From: Patiria pectinifera
Lineage: Eukaryota; Echinodermata; Asteroidea; Valvatida; Asterinidae
DNA length: 64,000 nucleotides
Assembly: GCA_029964075.1 (NCBI GenBank)
Contig: CM057141.1
Span: 13,950,001-14,014,000 of the forward strand
Direction of reading: 5' to 3'
Part shown: positions 55,763 through 64,000 of the stretch, piece by piece
How positions within the stretch are numbered: position 1 is the first letter of the stretch
How the letters are laid out: each line of letters opens with the position of its first letter
Position numbers and translations under genes: made by a program
Notes under the pieces: model-generated
Told to the model about the DNA's origin: nothing
Seen by the model: only the letters and a program-made list of their open reading frames with translations
Databases searched by the model: none

Positions 55763-58700
55763 AACCTAGAAATGTTCTTTCCTATGAACTTTTTTTGTTG
55801 ATTTATACTCCCAAGGGGTCCTAGAACAAATTCAGCTTGGTTGCCCAAATGGCACGTTTGGGCAACTCTGGTAATTTGCATAAATCCAAAATGGCCGCCA
55901 GACGCCATCTTGAAAATTTAACTCTTGAACCACTTGTCCTAGAATGATGTATAATATCTCTTTTATGGGGTTTTGTGGTATGTAGAATCCATTTCTGGGG
56001 TTATTTTTTCTATTCAAGGTCAATTTCAGGTGAAAATGGGCAGGTCAAGGTCAAATTTGACCTCTTGGTGGACAATGAATGAAAACTTGAACTAACACGT
56101 ACCTTTAAATCTCATTTATTGGTATCCATGCACAAAGTCTAGGATGTCACATTATTTGTCATTGTCAGGATCATGTTATAAGGATTGTTCTTAAACAATA
56201 AATAAAAAGGTAGTTATATACATGCTATGCTGCAACCGTATATAAAAAAACTATCTGGTATCGCCTATAATCTTTGTCCTTTACTCCCATTCATCATCTA
56301 AGTAATCAGGATCAACAAGACTGCCCTCAACATCCTCATGGTCTTCACTGTCCTGCTCCACACCATCCTCGGAATCCTCTCCCTCAACATCCTCTCCCTC
56401 AGCATCCTCGATTTCTCGAGTCTCCACACGTCCCTCGTCTCCAGCCTGAGCATCTCCTTTCCTACTATACGGATTGCAGCAGCCCTCTTTTCCAGAGCAG
56501 TTACAGTATGATGTGCACGAAAGATGCTCTCTTTGACAGCCACAAGCCTTGGTGCTGCACTTCTTGCCCTGTGCCTTGCATTGACACTGAATCACATCAA
56601 TTAACTCTGGGGGAGCTGGATCACCCTGAGCAATGGCAGGAGCGGGTATGCCATTCCGCATTTCCCACCCAAAGTGAGTGATATCAGCTGACTCGTCTGG
56701 TGGGGCTTGGTGTCCTGCTGCTTTCCACAACATGACCTGCAGGTGAGCCCGCAGCACGTGCTGCAACAGGTTGGCAGATGTTGGAGGAAGGGCCATGACT
56801 TTGGGAGTTTTCTTCTTCTTGGTGAAAAGTGAGAAGCGAGCAGACTCCATAGGTGTCTCCGGCGGCTGACCATACAGAGCAATGAAGAAGGGTTCTGCTG
56901 CCTCAATCAAATCTGCCCGTTCGATTCCTTCCTCACCCAGTACATCAGCTAAACCTTGGAAGTCCCCAGCGAGCAAGGTCTTTAGTGCACCGATCTTGCC
57001 TTTGCCATAGGGATATGATGTTGTGTCACAACCGCTGAGGGCATGCATGCCTAGCAGCTGCAGACATTTTGGTCCTAGGTTGGCGCAGGTGGCATTGATA
57101 TCCAGCACTGTCCCATCCCATCGCTCCATCTGCACCTTGCACTGCATTTTCGTCCGATAGACCCAATAGACCAGCAGGACAAATACGTCTGTGTCGTCAC
57201 TAAGCACACGGATCACACCCTTGCCGCTGTTGGCAGCCTGAAGGACATATGATATCATGGTAACGTCCGCCTCATCATGACCAAACACACCATCGTCCTG
57301 GGTCTCCATTGTCGCCTTATCTCCTAGATTGAAGGTACACAAGATGCTCGCCAGCATTCGCTTGTTATTCTTGCTATGCAGGATTACATCTCTTTTGGGC
57401 AGAGGACTTGTAATGGATAGTTCATAGTCGATGATAACTTCACCAGCTCGCCGCATTCTCTCGTGGTCTTTGGCAGAGACATCTTGGTACTTATCAAAGA
57501 CAACAATTTTCTCAGTACCATCTGGATAGCGATTTAAACGACCATGAATGGACGCAATCAGATCTGAGGCAGTGCCACCATGTGGCCACACAATGTGGTA
57601 GAACAGTTGTGAAACATCCACGATGACAATATCAGCAGGTGATGGCGAGACTTCAAGCACGCCGAGGCGTTTGACCAGACCAGACTTACTGGCTTTACGG
57701 AGACAACCATGCCCATCAATGAGCGATGACGGCACTGCACACAGTTCATAGGCAAACAGAGGCTCAAGCTCCACCTGCCGCCGCTGACCAATCAGCAATA
57801 GCCGAAGAAAAATGTTCTCAAGGTCTATTACTGGCTTGGCCTTGTTGCCCTTGCCCTGATTCTTGAGAATATGCATCGTCTTGATGGGGCTACTAATTGC
57901 ACTGTAGAACCCGTTAGGGAGACTGGCAATGTATTTGCTTTCCATCTTTTCTCCAATCACAATTGAATCCGCCACATTCACATCAGCGGAGGCACGTTGG
58001 CCAGTGACGGGATTGTATAGATGAGGGCGGTGATCTTCCAGTGGGTGTGGGTACTTCTCCACCTCTGCATCAATGAGACCCCGATCATGTGCATCAATGA
58101 TGCGCCGGTGCTTCAACTCCTCCTTGTGCTGCTTCTGCGCCGATTGGCCTGGAGTATAGTCATAGTAGATAAAGTCCACACGGTCTGCAACGTGAACAGT
58201 GATAGGGAAGGCGTCGATCCACTCACAAACTAGCTCAGCAGAAAGGGTCATGCCCTTGAGAGCTCCCTTACCGATCTTGATGGCAGTCTGCTCTCCAAAC
58301 TGGTCAGCAGAGACAGCGTTCCAGTATCCATCATGGTGCCGACAGACAAGGTCCACTTTGCCTTCGACATGGAGTGCACGCATCTCCAGGAGGTACTGCG
58401 TGAGATAGCGGGCGTACTGCACATGACCAGCGAGGAAGAAGTACTTCATCATGCGCTTCATGGTCAAATGCTTCAAGTAGATGTCACCCTCTCTCTCTGC
58501 ACGCTCAAACTGGTGAATTAGGAGCATTGGGAGAAGGAAGTTGTCCACCCAGTGTCTGCCAGTGGGATGGAGGCGGGCGGTCTCCAGATACGTCTCTATC
58601 TGCTCAAATGTCTTTTGTCCAGTTGACAGAAAGCGCTTCAAGAGTGCTGCTGATACACCACGGAATGACCGCATGGCTTTCACCCAAGATTTCCCATTGA

Positions 58701-61684
58701 AAATACCTGTCAGCCCCCCATATGCTGCGGCAACATACACTTCCAACGCAGAACCTTTCATCAGCTTCGCGATGCAGCTAATGAACGACTGTATAATATG
58801 CATCCCACCAGGATGGGTGATGACATTTTTGAACTGCATAGGCTGATACCAGCACACCTGTTTGGTTACTGCATACAACTGCATGTCCATGCAAACATGA
58901 ACATATGCCATCCCCATATCAACCAGTGACCTCTGCATGTAAGTGAGCGTTGTGAGGATAGTGTCTGGGTGAGAGGGTGGTGCATCAATCAGAGGACCAA
59001 ACATATAGGTGGTCCCAGGTTTGAGTACGCCCTGGCTCCTGGTTAGCTGATTGTTGAAACCATTCCACTCCATAGCATCTTGCCCCTGACTCAGGCTGTT
59101 GAGCCACTGCGTGTCCTTCTCTTGGGCGGCTGACAGACTGGCCTGCTGAGCGCACACGTCGGCGTAGCTGATCCCAGTCTTGCTAGTAGGTACTGCAGGG
59201 GGCTTCACTTTCTTAGGACCAGTATAGTGAATAAGTGGAATGGCCCTGTTATTGCCCACAGACTTAGACTGCATGGTAGTGAGGCGAGGAATGATGAGAG
59301 TACTGACACCAGGCTGAGTGCTGCCACTTTCGATAATCCCAGCTGGGTGCATCTGAAATTCTGTTGCCATGGCGTGTGTCTCACGTCGACCATTTGGAGT
59401 TGACACCAGCAAGTCGAAGTTGTCATACCAGCCAAATACGAGTCCGACTGTTCGACTAAGCCCCATCATTCCATGCAACGTTGCAGAATTGTCACTTACA
59501 TACTTGGCCGCCGACTTGCGGAACCGCAGCACCTCATCATAAGACACAGTGCATCCATGTTCATTCAGGATGTCAATGAGATATCTGCTACCAAACTTGT
59601 GGTGCAGTTTGACACCCAACCCAAGTGTTGTTTGGTTACGTGTTTTGGTAATTTGATATTGTATGGATTGCGAAAGACTCAGTGATGTTTTTGTGACTTC
59701 ACTGTTTGATATTAGCTTGGAGATAAACCTAAGCAGTGTAGTACTAGTTTGTTGTTTTGTCTTGGCATGAGTGAAATCACCAAGATCATAGTTTTTGTTG
59801 TTGACTGGAATACCACGTGCCTCCGTTGTGATCTTTCTTACCAAGGCATCCTCTTTCTCCTCATCCACAGTGTCAACTTTGGAAACCTTCAAAATTTTAC
59901 CAACATACTCACGGAATCCAACAATGGATGCACAACCTTCAATGCAAAGTACTACAACATCATCACCTAAGTGCGTAACCAGCTTAGTAAACATTTGCTT
60001 TCGTGTCAACTGGCCACCATAACTCACATACTTATCGTGTAGTTCAATGGATGTCCAAGTATATATCTTTCGATTAATATACATCTCATCAACAAGCAAT
60101 TGCAATGCTTTATCATCCAGTGTGGGGGTCTGTTCAGAATAAACGGGCATTTTCCTAAATTCGTCATAACAGCGTACATGATATTGTGCCTCAGCGGCAG
60201 ATAAATCATGTACACCATGACAACGCAAAGCAACTTCCCTACGCCACACATCACTACGGTCATTACAATATTGCAATACAACAGCCTTGAAAGGTGGAGC
60301 ATCTTTGACACCTTTTCTTTCGCACTGTACTACCCTTTGCCACCTTTCAGGATGTTTAGGGTTTACAGTTTCACAAACTTTACCACAAAACAAGCATTGT
60401 TTCTTGAAATCAAACTCTATTACTTGTGACCTTCTTATTCTGGCAACTGGTGGCTCATCAATATCAACTGAACCATCCTTCCTCTTCTTTGCCACAAGTT
60501 TTTTTATATGATCCTTTGAGGTGAATGAACAATAACAGTTTTTATGAAGTTCCACCGATGCTTGATCTCCTTGAGAGTCCAAAATAGTCTGCATTCTGTT
60601 AAGAGACTCGTGGTCATATCGCTCTATTGCGCACTCAATCACTTTCTTCACGGCTTGTAGCTTGAATGTTTTGAGGGGTCCAGACCTGCTGCAAGTTGAG
60701 AGGAGGCACTTCCCATCATCAAGTGCTGCATTAGCCATCTCAAATCCTAAAGAAAAAGAAAAGAATAGAAAAATAGGGTCAGGGGCGAAAATCCTGGGAG
60801 GGGGATGGGAGGTACATTGTATACATCCCCAACTTGTATACCAGAGGGGATGGGCTATTGAATCAACCCCCACCCCTCTTTTTCGTGATGAGCAAATACA
60901 ATTCTTGAGGTATTTTTCGAACATCCCAACAACCCCAATGTGTTTAAATAAAAGAACAAAAGCTTTTAAAATGCGCAGTTTTGATGTACCGTAAGCGTGA
61001 GTATACATGTTAATATATTGTTACATCTATATCCTGAAGGGCGCCCCCTAGTGTAATGTGGTGTCCAGCCCCCCCCCCCCCCCTCCAGCCTGCCTGTCGA
61101 ATTTCCACGGCCGGGCTTTGGATTTTGGTCATCCCCCATCATCCCCCACTTACCGGCAAAGATTTACTCCAATGTATAGGGTCCTTTAAGTGCCAAAACA
61201 TCTAAAACAAATGTGACAGTTAGACTTGACCTTGACCTTGAATTGAAAAAAAATAACACAAATTTGAGTTCTCACTATTTTTTACGGGTAATTGTGGCTG
61301 ATATTGTTTGATTATCTATTTTTGGCATAATTAACTATTAAAGTGTAATTTTTATTTGATTTTTATTTTCATTGTCCACCAAGAGGTCAAATTCGACCTT
61401 GAACTGGCCATTATCACCTGAAATTAACCTTGATTTAAAAAAATAACCCCAGAAATGGATTCTACACATCACAAAACCCCTTAATGGATATATCATACAC
61501 CATTCTAGGACAAGTGGTTCAAAAGATAAATTTCCAAGATGGCGTCCGGCGGCCATTTTGAATTTATGCAAATTAGCAGAGTTGCCCAAACGTGCCATTT
61601 GGGCAACCAAGCTGAATTTGTTCTAGGACCCCATGGGAATGCAAATCAACAAAAAAAGTTCATAGGAAAGAACATTTCTAGGTT
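55763..61684 (-). mobile_element. 5.9-kb Academ-type DNA transposon inside the GDAP1-like intron
   Basis: Inverted repeats of about 320 bases (55,763-56,080 and 61,364-61,684) agree at roughly 90% by hand alignment. Both start AACCTAGAAATGTTCTTTCC when read inward and contain AAAATGGCCGCC, a word shared with the inverted repeats of the 20,772-23,625 element. The single coding frame lies between them on the minus strand. I could not find a clear target duplication (flanks CCC and CAG). Confidence 0.8.
56281..60738 (-). CDS. AcademX-like transposase with FEN1/XPG-like nuclease and CXC tail, 1,485 residues
   Basis: The frame is intact. I chose the ATG at 60,738 because the 90 codons before it are low quality and a CTTTTTCTTTAG acceptor-like site stands just upstream. 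Residues 65-190 hold a Cys/His-rich zinc region (CLFCGKVC at 115-122, YHVRCYDEF at 186-194). The putative catalytic core has WYDNFD (437-442, candidate Asp439), VHVCMDMQLYAV (Asp618) and GGMHI (644-648). Residues 1035-1260 are FEN1/XPG-like: IVIVDVSQLFYH (Asp1041), KIVVFDKYQDVS, HDEADVTM (Glu1156, Asp1158), LSDDTDVFVLL (Asp1182, Asp1184) and LSGCDTTS before a helix-hairpin-helix-like GKGKIGALKTLL. Residues 1384-1421 form a tesmin/TSO1-type CXC cluster. The tail is acidic. No helicase is seen. The combination matches Academ (X lineage) as I know it. Confidence 0.82.
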   Translation of the reverse strand: MANAALDDGKCLLSTCSRSGPLKTFKLQAVKKVIECAIERYDHESLNRMQTILDSQGDQASVELHKNCYCSFTSKDHIKKLVAKKRKDGSVDIDEPPVARIRRSQVIEFDFKKQCLFCGKVCETVNPKHPERWQRVVQCERKGVKDAPPFKAVVLQYCNDRSDVWRREVALRCHGVHDLSAAEAQYHVRCYDEFRKMPVYSEQTPTLDDKALQLLVDEMYINRKIYTWTSIELHDKYVSYGGQLTRKQMFTKLVTHLGDDVVVLCIEGCASIVGFREYVGKILKVSKVDTVDEEKEDALVRKITTEARGIPVNNKNYDLGDFTHAKTKQQTSTTLLRFISKLISNSEVTKTSLSLSQSIQYQITKTRNQTTLGLGVKLHHKFGSRYLIDILNEHGCTVSYDEVLRFRKSAAKYVSDNSATLHGMMGLSRTVGLVFGWYDNFDLLVSTPNGRRETHAMATEFQMHPAGIIESGSTQPGVSTLIIPRLTTMQSKSVGNNRAIPLIHYTGPKKVKPPAVPTSKTGISYADVCAQQASLSAAQEKDTQWLNSLSQGQDAMEWNGFNNQLTRSQGVLKPGTTYMFGPLIDAPPSHPDTILTTLTYMQRSLVDMGMAYVHVCMDMQLYAVTKQVCWYQPMQFKNVITHPGGMHIIQSFISCIAKLMKGSALEVYVAAAYGGLTGIFNGKSWVKAMRSFRGVSAALLKRFLSTGQKTFEQIETYLETARLHPTGRHWVDNFLLPMLLIHQFERAEREGDIYLKHLTMKRMMKYFFLAGHVQYARYLTQYLLEMRALHVEGKVDLVCRHHDGYWNAVSADQFGEQTAIKIGKGALKGMTLSAELVCEWIDAFPITVHVADRVDFIYYDYTPGQSAQKQHKEELKHRRIIDAHDRGLIDAEVEKYPHPLEDHRPHLYNPVTGQRASADVNVADSIVIGEKMESKYIASLPNGFYSAISSPIKTMHILKNQGKGNKAKPVIDLENIFLRLLLIGQRRQVELEPLFAYELCAVPSSLIDGHGCLRKASKSGLVKRLGVLEVSPSPADIVIVDVSQLFYHIVWPHGGTASDLIASIHGRLNRYPDGTEKIVVFDKYQDVSAKDHERMRRAGEVIIDYELSITSPLPKRDVILHSKNNKRMLASILCTFNLGDKATMETQDDGVFGHDEADVTMISYVLQAANSGKGVIRVLSDDTDVFVLLVYWVYRTKMQCKVQMERWDGTVLDINATCANLGPKCLQLLGMHALSGCDTTSYPYGKGKIGALKTLLAGDFQGLADVLGEEGIERADLIEAAEPFFIALYGQPPETPMESARFSLFTKKKKTPKVMALPPTSANLLQHVLRAHLQVMLWKAAGHQAPPDESADITHFGWEMRNGIPAPAIAQGDPAPPELIDVIQCQCKAQGKKCSTKACGCQREHLSCTSYCNCSGKEGCCNPYSRKGDAQAGDEGRVETREIEDAEGEDVEGEDSEDGVEQDSEDHEDVEGSLVDPDYLDDEWE

Positions 61685-61898
61685 CAGAAAATTTCTACTG
61701 GATTATCAGTCTCACGTCCAGCAGCACATCAAAACCTTCAGTTATCAAAGGTTACATCACAGTTGCAACCATTTATCATCGGGGCACATAGCTCCCTCAG
61801 TTTCGCCTCGGGTGCTATGTTCCCCCTCGGGTGTTAAAAATGTCATATGCTACATTACAACATCAACAATTGTTCAATGTCACATATTTCATCCACAG

Positions 61899-62108
61899 AA
61901 GCTATCACTACCAACATCAACAAAGCAAGGCGGTACTCGGAGAAGTACAAGGACTTACGATACGAGTACCTGAACAAGGCCACCGCGCTGTCTCAAAGAC
62001 TTGAGCAGCTGAAGGATGAGCAGACGCTCAGGGACCACCTGGATGCGATGGAGAGCGCCCTCACTGAGGTGGAGACTGAATTGGCCAAGGCCAGCAATGA
62101 GCATCGAG
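61899..62108 (+). CDS. GDAP1-like protein, internal exon C (alpha-loop)
   Basis: Acceptor ATTTCATCCACAG, 210 bases, entering and leaving in phase 1. It encodes KARRYSEKYKDLRYEYLNKA and LDAMESALTEVETELAKA, the helical GDAP1-specific insertion (KYLKKILDELEKVLDQVETE in vertebrates). The donor is GAG|GTAAGG, in which only GTAA is original; the following GG belongs to an inserted MITE. Later exons (C-terminal GST part and membrane anchor) lie beyond the window. Confidence 0.82.
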
Positions 62109-62112
62109 GTAA

Positions 62113-62609
62113 GGGACCGTGACCATTCAGCCCTGGTATGAAAAGGGCCCCCCGGTACCTCGTCCGGTCCAGTCCGGTCTTCAGCCCAGTCTTGTCCGGG
62201 ACATGGTCCCGTCTGACCAGAAGTTTTGAAGTCAGTCAGGTGCATCAATTTATTGCCCTTCAGAGAACGTCCAGAGCAAAACAATAGCAGATTTACTGGA
62301 TTAAAGATAAAATCCTTCCAAACGCCTTTTTAATTTACGGTCCCATTGTGCGCGAAACCACATGGCAGGGGTTTTGATCGGTGCCGACGAAAGTGTGCTA
62401 TTGTTTCGCGCTGAGAGATGAAAACCACAAGCAGGTTTCTTCTGGAATATATTACTTGCAAACAATAGACCCCAGGATAGAGGAGTTCCTGATTAGCAAC
62501 CGGACCAGCTCCTGGGCCGGTAGCTGGGACGGTACGAGAGGACTTCTTGGGAGGGTACGAGCTTTACTGGGGGGCCCTTTTCATACCGGGGCTGAATGGT
62601 CACGGTCCC
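62113..62609. mobile_element. Harbinger-like MITE inserted in a splice donor
   Basis: The ends GGGACCGTGACCATTCAGCC are inverted over 43 bases with one difference. TAA flanks both sides (62,110-62,112 and 62,610-62,612). The left TAA is bases +2 to +4 of the exon C donor. Confidence 0.9.
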
Positions 62610-62612
62610 TAA

Positions 62613-63174
62613 TTAGCCTCATATTGAATCATTATTAGATTTGCTACATTCGCAAAGCAAAACTACTTGGCACTATTGAACTTGTATTCATTCATGTACA
62701 TATGTGATAAAGTTTGTGTGCTTGTGCTAAACAATAACTCCGTTTGAAAATGAGACACAAGTTCAGTTCATTTCCTTGATACTCAACCCCACCCAACCCC
62801 ATTAACAAAAAACTTCTCATGAAAATCACTTCACCTTAAGTTAATGAAAGATAACCAATGCTACATGAACTGATGAATTTTACAGGATCTTTTGTATATT
62901 GTTGTCCACTAGTTGAAAAGATAACTGAGGCATGTGCATGTTCAGTGTCTTGCATTACAGATATGCATCAATGTTTTGAACAATATGCACTATTCATCGT
63001 CAGGTTAAATCTAGTGGTGGGATTAAATCCAGATGTTTGAGGTCAAAGGTCATCTAGGGGTCAAATGAAGTCATTGTTGTTTTTGGTTAGGTTAAACTGA
63101 AAAGTGTTGTCATATATATAGCAAGTCAGACTTCATTCTCAACCAAGCTTGGTGACAATAATCTTTGGGTAGGG
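62613..63174 (+). other. GDAP1-like intron after exon C, nothing recognised
   Basis: No next exon of the gene is seen here. Confidence 0.4.
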
Positions 63175-63183
63175 GGACTTAAG

Positions 63184-63719
63184 CAACCTCGTCCCCAGTG
63201 CTTACTTTATTTCCAACCTCGTTTCCAATAGTAAGCCGTGGATAGGAAACTTTCTTCCTGTATCCTGATTGGATACCGCAGTTGGCTAGTAATGGATTTA
63301 TATCGTGTACTTGGTGTTGTTATTCCTACGTGCAGTACGTGTTTTCGCGATCATAACGTCCACACCTTCTCGAAAATACTCATTTTCTGTTCAATTTGTT
63401 CATACTAATGTGAAATGTGATACTGCATGTTGTCTCGATAAGATCGTAACAGTTTAATTGAAGAAAAAAAAATTGTGTTTTTGTAACTGAAGCCATGCTC
63501 GTGCTGCGACGAATTGATTCTGTTTTGACCCCAGACGCAGCATACAAAAACAGTCGCAAAACAAAAACATACAAAAACATGTAACGCACATGCACGCACC
63601 AGACTATTCCTCATTTGCATACATGTTCAAAAATCTTGCACATGCAAATGATCCAAAACCAGGGTGAGAGAGCGGGTAGAGATGGGCGCGTACTGCTCGA
63701 CACCTTGAAGACGAGGTTG
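63184..63719. mobile_element. MITE with 9-bp target duplication (copy 2)
   Basis: An inverse copy of 34,870-35,382. GGACTTAAG flanks it exactly at 63,175-63,183 and 63,720-63,728. The left end CAACCTCGTCCCCAG is perfect; the right end has two changes. Confidence 0.92.
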
Positions 63720-64000
63720 GGACTTAAGATGACTTGAGACATTTAAGATCAAATGTCATCTAGGGGTCAAATGAGGTCATTGTTGATTTCAGGTAAACTG
63801 AAAAGTGTGTTTACTAACTAACTGTATAAATTCTGCCCGCATGCCAGGGGGATCGCGCGAGTTTAACTTGAAATTTCTGCAATATTACAAAAGGCCCAGT
63901 GTGTCATTGAATCTCGCAAACTATTCCCAGTCATTGTGGAGTGCATTGCATAGGGCGCCTCACTCGTCACTTCTGAGCTTTTGGTGACATTGGATAATCA

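Noticed and set aside
60739-61008. 90-codon N-terminal extension of the Academ ORF
   Set aside because: Its composition is unlike the rest, it runs through poly-Pro/Phe low complexity, and an acceptor-like site stands right before the inner ATG.
55755-61690. Target duplication for the Academ-type element
   Set aside because: Flanks just outside the matching ends (CCC on the left, CAG on the right) do not agree, and shifting the boundary gives no convincing 3-4 base match.

Overview
The window is animal nuclear DNA from a marine invertebrate, probably a deuterostome such as an echinoderm or hemichordate, though the sequence alone does not settle the taxon. Three host genes have GT-AG introns, and the space around them is crowded with transposon remains (LINE, SINE, BEL/Pao, DIRS-like, Academ-like, Harbinger-like and 9-bp-TSD MITEs, fold-backs and minisatellites). 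At the left edge sits part of a compact, intron-less, AT-rich virus-like element.

1-9,655: right-hand part of an integrated DNA virus or Polinton/adintovirus-type element. It carries a double jelly-roll major capsid protein (cut by the window edge), an FtsK/HerA-type packaging ATPase, a row of small membrane or virion proteins, two large virion-type proteins, and a TFIIB-like transcription factor. Convergent genes share a perfect 20-bp hairpin, and other hairpins lie downstream of several genes. The element ends in 14 tandem 83-bp units, each holding a 12-bp-arm palindrome. No polymerase, integrase or protease is visible; if present they lie to the left of the window.

9,666-50,159: host DNA. 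A possible last exon (minus) touches the viral array. A complete monocarboxylate-transporter-like (SLC16 family) gene runs on the minus strand in four coding exons (30,399 to 13,944; 433 codons; all introns phase 1). Its 10.6-kb first intron holds an Academ-like element (20,772-23,625) whose 3-bp target duplication is shown by an unoccupied copy of the target 300 bp away. Between this gene and the next are BEL/Pao and DIRS-like remnants and many MITEs. TP53RK/Bud32 follows as a complete two-exon gene (50,159 to 48,508; 245 codons, minus).

50,160-64,000: a GDAP1-like GST-family gene (plus) has three internal exons (53,497-62,108). Its 7.3-kb intron contains a 5.9-kb DNA transposon in antisense, with ~320-bp inverted repeats and one intact 1,485-codon ORF. 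That ORF combines a putative DDE-type transposase core, a FEN1/XPG-like nuclease and a tesmin-type CXC tail (AcademX-like). A Harbinger-like MITE has inserted directly into the last splice donor of the GDAP1-like gene.

The strongest leads are the virus-like element with its hairpin system and TFIIB homologue, and the intact Academ-type ORF.
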